Counted from the first letter of the stretch, positions 8,263 through 17,187 are shown. The stretch is DNA of 64,000 bases from Halobaculum sp. CBA1158 (GCF_021431925.1 NZ_CP090371.1:2232001-2296000), one strand, 5' to 3'. Notes: generated by a model not told the origin, from the sequence alone. Numbers and translations: made by a program.

Positions 8263-8742
8263 ATGGCCGGCACGTATTACGAGGAGTTCGAGGTCGGCGA
8301 GACGATCGCTCACGGGAAGCGCCGAACCGTCTCCGAGCGGGACAACCAGGTGTTCTGCGACATGACGATGAACCAGCAGCCGCTGCACTTAGACGCGGAG
8401 TTCGCCGCCGACACGCAGTTCGGCGAGCGCCTGGTGAACGGCATCTACACGATGGCGCTGGCGACCGGGCTGTCCATCCCGGATACCACCGACGGCACCA
8501 TCGTCGCGAACCTCTCGTACGACGACGTGGAACACCCGAACCCGGTCTTCCACGGAGACACGATCCGGGCGGAGTCGACGGTGCTCGACAAGCGCGAAAC
8601 CAGCGACGGCGAGCGCGGAATCGTGACGATGCGCGTGGACGCGTACAAGCTCGCGGACGACCGCGAGGGACCGGAGGACGACACGCTCGTGTGCACGTTC
8701 GAGCGGACGGTGCTGTCGCAGAAGCGGGCGAACGCCGAGTAG
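8263..8742 (+). CDS. MaoC-like (R)-hydratase domain protein, possible mesaconyl-CoA hydratase
   Basis: A 159-residue single hot-dog domain. The N-terminus YYEEFEVGE and the hydratase-2 type segment FCDMTMNQQPLHLD (catalytic Asp and His) are clear. ERLVNGIYTMALATGL and NPVFHGDTI complete the fold. MaoC hydratases act on acyl-CoA enoyl groups. In the haloarchaeal methylaspartate cycle a MaoC protein hydrates mesaconyl-CoA to beta-methylmalyl-CoA, the substrate of the CitE-type lyase encoded divergently at 7172. This pairing supports the call. The ATG at 8263 starts the fold; the upstream in-frame part is repeat-derived. A general enoyl-CoA hydratase role is the alternative. Confidence 0.85.
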   Translation: MAGTYYEEFEVGETIAHGKRRTVSERDNQVFCDMTMNQQPLHLDAEFAADTQFGERLVNGIYTMALATGLSIPDTTDGTIVANLSYDDVEHPNPVFHGDTIRAESTVLDKRETSDGERGIVTMRVDAYKLADDREGPEDDTLVCTFERTVLSQKRANAE

Positions 8743-8899
8743 GGTCCGACGGCTCACGCCCGTTTCCCGTCACCGTCGCGACGAACGCCCCGACGTGTCG
8801 TTCGCACGGATTCGAATCGTCTGGTGAGACGAAAAATCATCTCCGGAACAGTAGCATACTACTATGTGATCGGGGGACGGAGAGAGCCATGACCCACGC

Positions 8900-9607
8900 G
8901 TGACGACGGACGAGTCGGAAGACGACGGGAGCGACGAGGGACAGATGACGACCGTGGACGGGCGAGCGGACCGGGTCGCTGATGTCGGTCGAGCGGACGA
9001 ACACGACGACGACGCGCTCGACCGGGTCGCGAACTACATGGCCCGGGAGCTGTGTGCGGGGTTCCGGTACCACGACGAGGGGGAGCGGGACGCAGCCGTC
9101 GAGTCGTTCCTGGCGGTCGACCGGCGGCAGTTCGCACACCTCGGGGACGACCGTGCGCGACGAGCGGCCGAGGGGTACGTCGACGCCCTGTGGGCGAAAG
9201 ACGCCGTCGAGGACGACCACGCCCGTGCGGACACCCTCGACGCCGACGCCGTCGCGTTCGGCGACTGGGTGCCCGTCCGCGAGGCTCTGCTCGACCGGGC
9301 CGACGCCGTCGGGATGGACCGCGCGTACGCCGACGCGACGACGCGGGCGTGGCGCGAGCACAAATCCGGCGGCGACTACTGGACGCCGATGCTGCGCGCG
9401 CAGGCGATCGAGTACCGGGCCGCCACCGGACGGGAGACGTATCCGGAGAAGCCGAGCGACGGCCAGTCGGGGTACGGTGCAGCGCCGGTCCGATATCTCC
9501 TCGGAGTCGAACTTCACGACCTTCACGACGAGTCCCGCTGGGCGGAGGCGCGACGGGTGATGCGCCCCTACTACCGCCGGATCCTCTCGGCACACCGGGA
9601 GGAGTGA
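8900..9607 (+). CDS. hypothetical protein, alpha-helical, function unknown
   Basis: A 235-residue acidic protein read from GTG 8900; an ATG at 8945 is a possible shorter start. I do not recognise the family. It appears all-helical with many Arg/Asp pairs and no membrane segment. Visible elements are ALDRVANYMARELCAGFRYHD (with a possible helical repeat) and a C-terminal half with WREHKSGGDYWTPMLRAQA and VRYLLGVELHDLHDE. Codon composition is typical of its neighbours. It stands alone between maoC and the PH-domain gene pair, 49 nt before the latter, so it could share their transcript. Confidence 0.75.
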   Translation: MTTDESEDDGSDEGQMTTVDGRADRVADVGRADEHDDDALDRVANYMARELCAGFRYHDEGERDAAVESFLAVDRRQFAHLGDDRARRAAEGYVDALWAKDAVEDDHARADTLDADAVAFGDWVPVREALLDRADAVGMDRAYADATTRAWREHKSGGDYWTPMLRAQAIEYRAATGRETYPEKPSDGQSGYGAAPVRYLLGVELHDLHDESRWAEARRVMRPYYRRILSAHREE

Positions 9608-9656
9608 ACTCGCGGCGGGTGCGGGCTTTATTCCATCCCGGGGAGCACTACCGCGC

Positions 9657-10337
9657 ATGGCAACACCCTCCGCGGACGACGCGCTGCCCGACGGCTTCGA
9701 CTGGCTTTCGTTGGATCCCGAAGAAGAGGTCGTCTGGACCGGCAACCCTCACTCGATGAGTCTCGTCCCCGCGTTCGTCGTCGGGATCCCGCTGTCGCTG
9801 GTGCTCGTCGGACTGTTCGTCATCGCTTCCGCGTACCTCTCGCGCGAGAACACGGAGTACGTCATCACCACCGAGGCGCTGTACAAGAAGCGCGGCGTGC
9901 TCTCCCGGGACGTGAAGCGCGTCGGCTTCGAGAAGGTGCAGGACACCTCCTACACGCAGGACTTCTTCGGCACGCAGTTCGGCTATGGCACCGTCGAGAT
10001 CTCGACGGCCGGCGGCTCGGGCGTCGAACTCAGCTTCGACAACGTCGAGGAGCCCAAGCGGATCCAGGAACTCGTCAACGAGCGCATCCGCGCTCGCGAC
10101 GGCCGTGGCTCGCGCGAGGAGTCGAAAGGCGACGTACTGGACGAGATCCTCGCCGAGTTGCGCGCTATCCGTGCGGCCGTGGAGGCGGATCCGCCGACCG
10201 TGACGGCCGGGGCGAGAGACGCCGGTGCGACCGCCGGCGACGACGACGGACCGACCGAGTCACCGCCGACGGAGCCGAGTCCGACGGGAGATGCGGAGCC
10301 GACGGCGGACGACGACGCGTCGGCCGACGACCGATGA
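9657..10337 (+). CDS. PH-domain (bPH2/YdbS-like) membrane protein
   Basis: A 226-residue protein with one or two hydrophobic segments near residues 33-62 (SLVPAFVVGIPLSLVLVGLF). A bacterial-type PH domain follows, with ENTEYVITTEALYKKRGVLSRDVKRV and later FGTQFGYGTVEIS. The last 70 residues are an acidic, Thr/Pro-rich disordered tail. The gene overlaps the next one by 4 nt (ATGA), and the two proteins share the same domain plan, so they likely form a complex or duplicated pair in the membrane. Function of these pairs is not established. Confidence 0.85.
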   Translation: MATPSADDALPDGFDWLSLDPEEEVVWTGNPHSMSLVPAFVVGIPLSLVLVGLFVIASAYLSRENTEYVITTEALYKKRGVLSRDVKRVGFEKVQDTSYTQDFFGTQFGYGTVEISTAGGSGVELSFDNVEEPKRIQELVNERIRARDGRGSREESKGDVLDEILAELRAIRAAVEADPPTVTAGARDAGATAGDDDGPTESPPTEPSPTGDAEPTADDDASADDR

Positions 10338-10918
10338 CCGCGCACGCGACCCGCGAGGACGTTCCCGAGGCCGTCACGCTCGCCGACGACGAGACGGTAC
10401 TGTGGACCGGACGGCCGCGGCTCTCGGCGTCGATACCGGCCGCCGTGGTCGGCGTCGCGGTCGCGGTCGTCGGCCTGGGCGTGGCGGTCGGCCCGGCCGC
10501 GACCGCGACGGCCGCCCCGGCGCTGGCCGCGCTCGCCGTGCTGGTCGGCCTCGCGATCCCCGGGCTCGCGGTGCTGTCGCTGGCGAACACCCGATACGTC
10601 CTCACAGACCGCGCGGCGTCGGTGAAGCGGGGCGTGGTCGGCCGCCGCGTCGCTCGCGCGCGACTCGCGACCGTCGAGAACTCCGCCTACGAGCAGTCGA
10701 TCACCGGATCGCTGTTCGGCTACGGAACGGTGACGTTGGAGACCGCCGCCGCCGGCGTCTCCTTTCGTCGCGTCGACGACCCGCAGGCCGTGCGGGCGCT
10801 CGTCGACGAGCACGCGGGGAACGACGGGGACTCCCGCGAGTCGATCCCGGGATCGATAGACGCCTGGCGGGCCGTCCGCGAGGAGGTCGGACGGCTTCGA
10901 GCGACGATCGAGCGGTGA
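10334..10918 (+). CDS. PH-domain membrane protein, partner of upstream gene
   Basis: A 194-residue protein. A long Ala/Val-rich hydrophobic region at about 35-85 suggests two membrane segments. A PH-like domain follows: NTRYVLTDRAASVKRGVVGRR, then SITGSLFGYGTVTLETAAAG. The FGYGTV element is shared with the upstream partner. The start overlaps the upstream stop (ATGA), so translation is coupled. The C-terminus ends in a short helix (WRAVREEVGRLRATIER) like the end of the partner. Confidence 0.83.
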   Translation: MTAHATREDVPEAVTLADDETVLWTGRPRLSASIPAAVVGVAVAVVGLGVAVGPAATATAAPALAALAVLVGLAIPGLAVLSLANTRYVLTDRAASVKRGVVGRRVARARLATVENSAYEQSITGSLFGYGTVTLETAAAGVSFRRVDDPQAVRALVDEHAGNDGDSRESIPGSIDAWRAVREEVGRLRATIER

Positions 10919-11082
10919 GTTCCGTCGGCGTCGGCGGCGTCGCTCGGCGGGAGATATGGCTGACAGACGGTGCGGTCGGCCCGGACGGCGGGGCACCGTG
11001 CGCCCGCTGACCGCCGTCCGTCGGGTGGTCAGGTCACGGCGATCGTGGCCCCGTTATCGGACTTGAAGCTGATCCCGTCCGA

Positions 11083-12879
11083 TCAGAGAACGGTTCCGTG
11101 CTTCTTGTCCGGGATCGACTTCTCGATGCCCTCGTAGAAGTCGAACCGCTGGGTGAGTTCCTCGCGGAGCTTCGAGGGCGGGACGATCTCGTCGATGACG
11201 ACCTCGCTCGCCATCCGGTGGATGTCGATGTCGCGGCGGTACTCCTCGCGGAGTTCGTCCTCGCGTTCGGCGCGCTCTTCGGGGTCGTCGATCTCCGCGA
11301 GCTTGTTCGCGTACACAGCGTTGATCGCGGCCTCGGGGCCCATGATCCCGATCTCGCCCGAGGGGAGGCCGATCACCGACTCCGGCTCGTAGGCCGGCCC
11401 GCCCATCGCGTAGATACCTGCGCCGTACGCCTTGCGGACGACGACCGTCTGCTTGGGGACCGTGGCCGAGGACGTCGCGTAGATGAACTTCTTGCCCTTC
11501 TCCAGGATCGCGTCCCTTTCGACCTGCGACCCGGCCATGAATCCGGGGGTGTCACAGAGGTAGAGGAGGGGGATCTCGTAGGCGTCGCACGTCCAGATGA
11601 ACTCCGCTGCCTTCTCGGCGGCGTCGGGAAAGATCGCCCCCGAGCGCTCGGTGGGTTGGTTCGCGACCACGCCGACCGGCCTGCCGTCGATGCGGGCGAA
11701 CGCCGTAACGATCTCTTTCCCGTACTCCGATTTCAGCTCGAAGACCGACTCCGCGTCGCAGATCCGCTCGAGGAGATCGTGAACGTCGTACGGCCGGTTC
11801 GGGGCCTCCGGGATCAGTTCATCGATGCCGTCGGGGGAGTACGTCGGCGGCTTCGGATCGCTTCGGGGGGGCTTCTCGCCGGCCTTGTCCGGGAGGTAGC
11901 TCATCAGATCCGCGACGAGATCCCGGGCGTGTTGCTCATCCTCGGCGACGAGGTCTGCGCTCCCGGAGTGCTTCGCGTGCACGTCCGGGCCGCCGAGGTC
12001 GTCCATCTCGATCTCCTCGCCGGTGACCATTTTCACCATCCGCGGCGACGCGATCGCCATCGCGGACATCCCCTCGACCATGACCGTGAAGTCGGCGAAC
12101 ACCGGGGTGTACGCCGCGCCGGCGATACAGGGGCCGTAGAGCACGCAGATCTGCGGGACGCGCCCCGAGAGCATCGAGTGGTTGTAGTAGTACTTCCCGA
12201 TCCCCTCGCGGTTGGCGAAGAAGCCGGTCTGCTGGTCGATCCGGCCGCCCGAGGAGTCCATCAGGTAGAGGACGGGCTTGCCGTTCTTCAGGGCTCGCTG
12301 TTGCATCCGGAGGAACTTCTCGACGCCGCGGCCGGCCATCGACCCGGCCTTCACGGTGAAGTCGTTGGCCATGAAGTGCAGGTCGCGCCCCTCGAACTCG
12401 GCCGCGCCGGTGATGAGACCGTCCGCGGGGAGGCGGTTCCCCTCGTCGTACTCGTCCACGTCGGGAGAGTTGGGGTGCCACTCGTCGAAGTGCGCGAACT
12501 TCCCGTCCTCGAACCGGACGCCGTCGGCGGCGTCATCGGTACTCGCGTCGCCAACGCCGCCGTCGCCGCCGTCACCGAACCACAGGTCGAGCCGGTCCCG
12601 AACGAACAGCTTTCCCTGCTCGGAGAGCCGGTCCTTGTACTTCTCCGGCCCGCCCTGGAGGATGTCGTCGATCTCGTCGCGCAGGGCGGCCTCTCGGTCG
12701 GTCGGCCCGCGGTCGTCCTCGAGCGGGTACTCGACCTCCGGCGGCTCGGCGCTCGCCAGCGGCTCGTCGGCGTTCTCCCCGGCGTACACGTCGACGGCGA
12801 CGCCGAAGTGCTCGGCCATCGCCTCGGCGATGGCCGCGGCCTCCTCGTCGGTCGCCGCCGCGCCCACGTGGACTCTCAT
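11083..12879 (-). CDS. acyl-CoA carboxylase carboxyltransferase subunit (PccB/MmdA type) with extra N-terminal domain
   Basis: A 598-residue protein. Residues from about 150 onward form the carboxyltransferase fold of biotin-dependent acetyl/propionyl-CoA carboxylases: LITGAAEFEGRDLHFMANDF, GGRIDQQTGFFANREGIG, the second half GRPVGVVANQPTERSGAIF, and the C-terminal GEIGIMGPEAAINAVYA. The first 40 residues (MRVHVGAAATDEEAAAIAEA, then a short strand) look like the small epsilon/PccX-type subunit of these carboxylases, joined by an acidic linker. Typical PccB proteins are near 515 residues, so the extension is real. No biotin carboxylase gene is nearby. The ATG at 12879 is chosen because upstream codons look noncoding. 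Confidence 0.9.
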   Translation of the reverse strand: MRVHVGAAATDEEAAAIAEAMAEHFGVAVDVYAGENADEPLASAEPPEVEYPLEDDRGPTDREAALRDEIDDILQGGPEKYKDRLSEQGKLFVRDRLDLWFGDGGDGGVGDASTDDAADGVRFEDGKFAHFDEWHPNSPDVDEYDEGNRLPADGLITGAAEFEGRDLHFMANDFTVKAGSMAGRGVEKFLRMQQRALKNGKPVLYLMDSSGGRIDQQTGFFANREGIGKYYYNHSMLSGRVPQICVLYGPCIAGAAYTPVFADFTVMVEGMSAMAIASPRMVKMVTGEEIEMDDLGGPDVHAKHSGSADLVAEDEQHARDLVADLMSYLPDKAGEKPPRSDPKPPTYSPDGIDELIPEAPNRPYDVHDLLERICDAESVFELKSEYGKEIVTAFARIDGRPVGVVANQPTERSGAIFPDAAEKAAEFIWTCDAYEIPLLYLCDTPGFMAGSQVERDAILEKGKKFIYATSSATVPKQTVVVRKAYGAGIYAMGGPAYEPESVIGLPSGEIGIMGPEAAINAVYANKLAEIDDPEERAEREDELREEYRRDIDIHRMASEVVIDEIVPPSKLREELTQRFDFYEGIEKSIPDKKHGTVL

Positions 12880-13009
12880 GGTGAGACGTGCGCAAGAATT
12901 GCGGAAAGGGTTTTCCATGATCGACCGGCGGCGAGACGCAACCCCGTTCGCGGCGTCGCGGAACGAACGTTCAGGACAGACTGAAGTCCCCGGGGTCGAA
13001 CGGACGAAC

Positions 13010-14941
13010 GTGACCGACGACCCCGACGACACCCTCCGAGCCCTCGCCGAGTTGCCGACGATGGCGCACCCGACGCCGACGCCCGACGGCGACGAGGTGG
13101 CGCTGTACTACGACATCGACGGCCGTAACGAACTGTACCGCCTCGACCCCGGAACCGGAGACCTCGAACGGTGGTCCGACGGCCAGGTTCCCAAGGACGC
13201 CCGCCACGGCTTCGCGTGGGACGCCGACGGCGAGCGCGTGTTCTTCCACCTCGACGAGGCCGGCAACGAGCAGAACGACGTGCACGCCATCGACCGCGAC
13301 GGCGTCGCCGAACCGGTCGTCGAGATGGACGGGCAGGTGACGCTGCAGTCGGTCGGCGACGACGGCGAGACGCTGCTGGTCGGATCCAACGCCGGCGGCC
13401 AGATGAACGTCTACCGGCACGACCTCCCGACCGGCGAGACGACGGCGCTCACCGACTACGACCGCGCCGTCTGGACGGCCGAGCTGTCGCCCGACTGCGA
13501 GCGGTTCGCGTTCATGACGAACACCTCGGAGGACTACGACAACGCCGACGTCTTCGTGGCGAGCGTGGCGCGAAGCGCCACGGAAAGCCGGCCGGCGGCC
13601 GGCGACGCTGTCGACGGCTCGAACGCCCGGAACCTCGAGGTCGGAGAGACCGGCGCGGAGGCGGCCCCCGCGGACTGGCACCCCGCCGGCGACGCGCTGC
13701 TCGTCTCCGACAACACGCCGGATACGGGTCGCTGTGGCGTGTACGACCTCGAAACCGACGAGGTGGCGTGGTACGGCTCCGGGGAGTACGAGGAGACGCC
13801 CGGGTTCTTCCTCCCGGACGGGGACCGCTTCCTCGCGACGCGCTCGCGCGACGCCGAGGCCGTCCCCGTCGTCTACGACGTCGAGTCCGGCGACGGTCGC
13901 GAACTCGACCTCCCGGGCGGCGTCGCGTCGCTGGCGGACGACACGCCCCTCGACGACGGGCGCGTCCTGATCCAGCACACGACGCCGACACGCCGCCCCG
14001 AGCTGATCGCCTACGACATCGACACCGACGACCACGAGACGGTGCTCGAGGCCGAGTACGGCCCGTTCGCTCCCGAGGACTTCGTGGACGCGGAGTACCT
14101 CACCGTCGAGTCCGACGGCGTGCCCGAGACGCCCCAGCGCGCCGTCGAGCACGACCCCTACGAGGAACTGGAGATCGGCGCGATCCTCTACGACTCCGGC
14201 GAGCGTCCTTCGCCGCTGATCGTCAACCCCCACGGCGGCCCGCGCGCTCGAGACACGCTCTCGTTCGGGTACCGCACGCAGTTTCTGCTCTCTCGCGGCT
14301 TCTCCGTGCTGCAGGTGAACTACCGCGGCTCCACGGGTCGCGGCCGCGAGTTCGTCGAGGAACTGTACGACGATTGGGGCGGGGCCGAACAGGGCGACGT
14401 GGCGACCGCCGCCGAGCACGTCCTCGCGGAGTACGACTGGCTCGACGAGGACCGCGTCGTCGTCTACGGCGGCTCCTACGGCGGCTACTCCGCGAACTGG
14501 CAGCTCGTCCAGTACCCGGACCTCTACGACGCCGGCATCACGTGGGTCGGCGTGAGCGACCTGTTCGACATGGCCGAGAACACGATGCCGCACTTCCGCT
14601 CGGAGCTGATGGTGAAGTACCTCGGCGAACCCGAGGAGAACGAGGCGCTGTACGAGGAGCGCTCGCCCGTCACCCACGCCGACAACCTCGCGGCCCCCCT
14701 CCTGATCGTCCACGGCGTCAACGACCGCCGTGTTCCGGTGTCGCAGGCGCGGCTCCTCCGCGACGCGCTCGCCGAGACCGGTCTCGAGGAGGGCGAGGAC
14801 TTCGAGTACGAGGAACTCGGCGAGGAGGGCCACGGCTCCTCGGACATCGAGGACAAGCTCCGGAGCCTCGAACTGCTCGACGACTTCCTCGACCGCCACA
14901 TCGGCACGGTCGACGCCGCCGTCGCCGCGAGCGACGACTGA
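13010..14941 (+). CDS. S9 family prolyl oligopeptidase / acylaminoacyl peptidase
   Basis: A 643-residue cytoplasmic serine peptidase starting at GTG 13010; an ATG at 13061 is possible. The first 380 residues form a beta-propeller with repeated Gly-Asp-rich blades. The alpha/beta-hydrolase domain follows with the oxyanion segment VNPHGGPRARD. The catalytic triad is S489 (GGSYGGYS), D572 (VHGVNDRRVPVSQ) and H608 (GEEGHGSSD). The conserved NYRGSTGRGREF segment lies between. It probably trims peptides or N-acylated peptides after proteasomal degradation. Two small blade insertions, around the segment ESRPAAGDAVDGS, look haloarchaeal-specific. It is divergent from the carboxyltransferase gene. Confidence 0.93.
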   Translation: MTDDPDDTLRALAELPTMAHPTPTPDGDEVALYYDIDGRNELYRLDPGTGDLERWSDGQVPKDARHGFAWDADGERVFFHLDEAGNEQNDVHAIDRDGVAEPVVEMDGQVTLQSVGDDGETLLVGSNAGGQMNVYRHDLPTGETTALTDYDRAVWTAELSPDCERFAFMTNTSEDYDNADVFVASVARSATESRPAAGDAVDGSNARNLEVGETGAEAAPADWHPAGDALLVSDNTPDTGRCGVYDLETDEVAWYGSGEYEETPGFFLPDGDRFLATRSRDAEAVPVVYDVESGDGRELDLPGGVASLADDTPLDDGRVLIQHTTPTRRPELIAYDIDTDDHETVLEAEYGPFAPEDFVDAEYLTVESDGVPETPQRAVEHDPYEELEIGAILYDSGERPSPLIVNPHGGPRARDTLSFGYRTQFLLSRGFSVLQVNYRGSTGRGREFVEELYDDWGGAEQGDVATAAEHVLAEYDWLDEDRVVVYGGSYGGYSANWQLVQYPDLYDAGITWVGVSDLFDMAENTMPHFRSELMVKYLGEPEENEALYEERSPVTHADNLAAPLLIVHGVNDRRVPVSQARLLRDALAETGLEEGEDFEYEELGEEGHGSSDIEDKLRSLELLDDFLDRHIGTVDAAVAASDD

Positions 14942-15101
14942 ACGGGCGGGAGAGAACCATCCGACGCAGGTCGGCTCCACCACCAGTCTTCTCCACCGTC
15001 GTCGAATCTCCGCGGTCGCGGTCGGTCACGCACATCTCGCCGCCGCGGTTCCGTCGTCTCACTCGCTCCCGTCGTTCGCTCGTTCGACGACGCTAAGCTT
15101 C

Positions 15102-15188
15102 TGGGCGGCTCGGTCGCTCACTCCGTTCGCTTCCTCGCTTGTGATTGGCTTTGGGCGGCTCGGTCGCTCACTCCGTTCGCTTCCTCGC
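15102..15188. repeat. 37-bp exact direct repeat downstream of S9 peptidase
   Basis: Identical copies at 15102-15138 and 15152-15188, starting tgggcggctcggtcgctcac and ending ttcctcgc, lie 50 bp apart. The region 14942-15194 holds no gene. Such gcgaacggagtgagcgacc-type words are common in haloarchaeal spacers, which lowers the chance of a specific function. Confidence 0.8.
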
Positions 15189-15194
15189 GCCTCG

Positions 15195-15422
15195 CTAGTC
15201 GAACATCTTGTCGTCGAACTCCGGCACGTCGAAGCCGCCCTCGCCGCCCCAGCCGTCCATCACCCGGCTCTGATACAGCATCACCGCCACCTTCGGCACC
15301 GCCTGCGGGGGAACCGGCGAGGAGTCGTCGAAGGCCCCCTCCGCCCAGGTGTTGTACTCGTCGACGATGTCCATGGCGTCCTTGAAGCTCCGCAGCATCA
15401 ACGCCTTGTACCGGTCTCTCAT
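15195..15422 (-). CDS. small conserved-looking protein of unknown function
   Basis: A 75-residue protein. The N-terminal half is a helix with basic and hydrophobic faces (MRDRYKALMLRSFKDAMDIV). The rest contains PPQAVPKVAVMLYQSRVMDG and an acidic end. Amino-acid composition and codon use look protein-coding, and it lies on the same strand as and just downstream of fbp (49 nt). I do not recognise the family. Confidence 0.75.
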   Translation of the reverse strand: MRDRYKALMLRSFKDAMDIVDEYNTWAEGAFDDSSPVPPQAVPKVAVMLYQSRVMDGWGGEGGFDVPEFDDKMFD

Positions 15423-15470
15423 TACTCGCGTTCGCGGCCGGCGACGTGTGGGTTTATCGGTTCCGAGCGG

Positions 15471-16346
15471 TCACGACAGCGCCGCCTCCAGCCGCTCGAT
15501 CAGCGCCGGGTTCCCGACGTGGACCGGCACGCGCTGGTGGAGTTCCGTCGCCGGCACGTCCAACAGCGAGCCGTCGCCGTCGGAGGAGCGCCCGCCCGCC
15601 CCCTCGACGAGGTACGCGACGGGATTCCCCTCGAACTGGAGCCGGAGCTTTCCGTCGGGAGCCGACTCCAGGGCGGGGTACGCGAACACGCCGCCGTAGG
15701 TGAGCACCTGGCTCACGTCGGCGATCATCGCGCCGCCGTACCGGAGCTTCAGTTCGTCCTCGATCGCGTCGACGTAGGCGGCGAAGTCGGCGGGCCAGTC
15801 GGGGACGCGCCCGCCGAAGCCGTACACCGTCGGATCGGTCGGGAGCGACACCGGACCCAGGTCCTCGCGGTCGCCGTCGGCGACGAGGTACTCGCGGACC
15901 GTCGCGTCCTCGGGCGACCCCGTCCCGGCGACCATCGTCGTCACCGGCCCGTACAGCACGAACCCCGCGCCGACGAGGTCCCGTCCCGACGCCGGCAGGT
16001 CGCCGTCGTAGACCGCGACGACCGTCCCCATCGGGTTGTTCGACGCGAGGTTCGAGGAGCCGTCCAGCGGGTCGACCGCCACCGACACGTCGCCGCCGCC
16101 GAGGTCGACCGCCGACTCGCGCTCCTCGCTGGCGTACGCGCCCGCGCCGGGCACGTTCGAGAGCGCCGACTCCACCAACTCGTCGGCGTACACGTCCGCC
16201 GCGAGCACGTCCTCGCCCGAGGGGTTCTCGTCGTCGAGATAGCGCCGCCTGCCGGGCAGTCCCTCGCGGATCTCCGGGGCGACCTCGGCCACCGCGTCGA
16301 GAACGCGTTCGGCGACGGCGACCGGGTCCCGGTCTCGGTCGCTCAT
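15471..16346 (-). CDS. fbp: fructose-1,6-bisphosphatase class I
   Basis: A 291-residue enzyme that removes the 1-phosphate of fructose 1,6-bisphosphate in gluconeogenesis. The metal-binding motifs of the inositol monophosphatase/FBPase superfamily are present: SEERE (73-77) and DPLDGSSN (92-99). A conserved LRYGGAMIADVSQVL segment and a C-terminal EGAGG follow. The start codon overlaps the stop of the upstream aldolase by one base (TGATG), so the two steps of gluconeogenesis are translated together. The frame runs on upstream, but ATG 16346 is the first codon after the aldolase stop that makes a normal-length protein. Confidence 0.95.
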   Translation of the reverse strand: MSDRDRDPVAVAERVLDAVAEVAPEIREGLPGRRRYLDDENPSGEDVLAADVYADELVESALSNVPGAGAYASEERESAVDLGGGDVSVAVDPLDGSSNLASNNPMGTVVAVYDGDLPASGRDLVGAGFVLYGPVTTMVAGTGSPEDATVREYLVADGDREDLGPVSLPTDPTVYGFGGRVPDWPADFAAYVDAIEDELKLRYGGAMIADVSQVLTYGGVFAYPALESAPDGKLRLQFEGNPVAYLVEGAGGRSSDGDGSLLDVPATELHQRVPVHVGNPALIERLEAALS

Positions 16347-17161
16347 CAGTCGTCCGCGACGGCTGAGGTCGTCGTGTGCTCCAGCGCCTCGTCGACGCTC
16401 GCCTCCTCGAAGATGACCGCCTCGAGCGCGTCGAGGATCTCCGTGGGGTTCTCCCGCTGGAAGACGTTCCGACCGACCGCGAGTCCGCGCGCGCCGCCCT
16501 CGATGGCACCGGCGACCGTCTCCAGGAACGCCCGGTCGTCGGTCTTCGACCCGCCCGACATCACGACCTTCGTCGGCCCGGCCATCTCGGCGGCGTGGGC
16601 CATCGCATCCGGCGATCCGGGGTACTTCACCTTCGCGATGTCCGCGCCCAACTCCAGTCCGAGGCGGGCCGCGTACGCGATGGTGTCCGCGCTGGTGTCG
16701 TTCTTCAACCCCTGCCCGCGCGGGTACGACCACATGACGACGCCCATGTCGTGCTCGCGGGCGGCCTCCTGGGCATCGCGGAACTCCTCGGCCATCTCGA
16801 CTTCGTTGTTCGAGCCGCCGTACAGCGTGAATCCGATCGCGTCCGCGCCCAACTCTGCGGCGTACTCGGGCGACCAGTTCACCGCCGAGTCCGGCTCGCC
16901 CATCCAGAGGTTCGAGGTGCCGTTGAGCTTCGCCAGCAGCGACACGTCGTCATCGTACTCGGGGTAGTACGCCTCGGCGACGCCCTTCCCGACGGCGAGC
17001 GCCGTCACCGCGTCGTGGGTCGCGAGCTCGAACACCCGCTCGGGGTCGGCCGTCTCTGGGTTCGGTTCGAAGTCCACGGGACCGTGCTCGATGCCGTGGT
17101 CGTACGCGAGGATGAGTACCTTGCCGTCCCGGCTGATGGCGTCGACCGCATCGGGGAGCAT
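16346..17161 (-). CDS. fba: archaeal class I fructose-1,6-bisphosphate aldolase (DhnA/DeoC family)
   Basis: A 271-residue TIM-barrel aldolase. ILAYDHGIEHGP at the N-terminus, MWSYPRG (143-149, with the catalytic-type tyrosine) and the Schiff-base lysine region ADIAKVKYPG (K177/K179) are the marks of the archaeal class I type. GLAVGRNVFQ near the C-terminus binds phosphate. The same family includes 2-amino-3,7-dideoxy-hept-6-ulosonate synthase, an aromatic-biosynthesis enzyme. Coupling to fbp through a one-base overlap strongly favours fructose-bisphosphate aldolase. The gene is read from a leaderless-type promoter (TATA near 17188). Confidence 0.92.
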   Translation of the reverse strand: MLPDAVDAISRDGKVLILAYDHGIEHGPVDFEPNPETADPERVFELATHDAVTALAVGKGVAEAYYPEYDDDVSLLAKLNGTSNLWMGEPDSAVNWSPEYAAELGADAIGFTLYGGSNNEVEMAEEFRDAQEAAREHDMGVVMWSYPRGQGLKNDTSADTIAYAARLGLELGADIAKVKYPGSPDAMAHAAEMAGPTKVVMSGGSKTDDRAFLETVAGAIEGGARGLAVGRNVFQRENPTEILDALEAVIFEEASVDEALEHTTTSAVADD

Positions 17162-17187
17162 GTACCAGAATCGGCAACGCCATCGCT

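Noticed and set aside
11029-11085. In-frame extension after the carboxyltransferase stop codon (SDGISFKSDNGATIAVT)
   Set aside because: Looks coding-like for 17 codons and ends in a second stop, which could suggest stop readthrough. No family member needs it and no readthrough signal is seen, so it is treated as chance.
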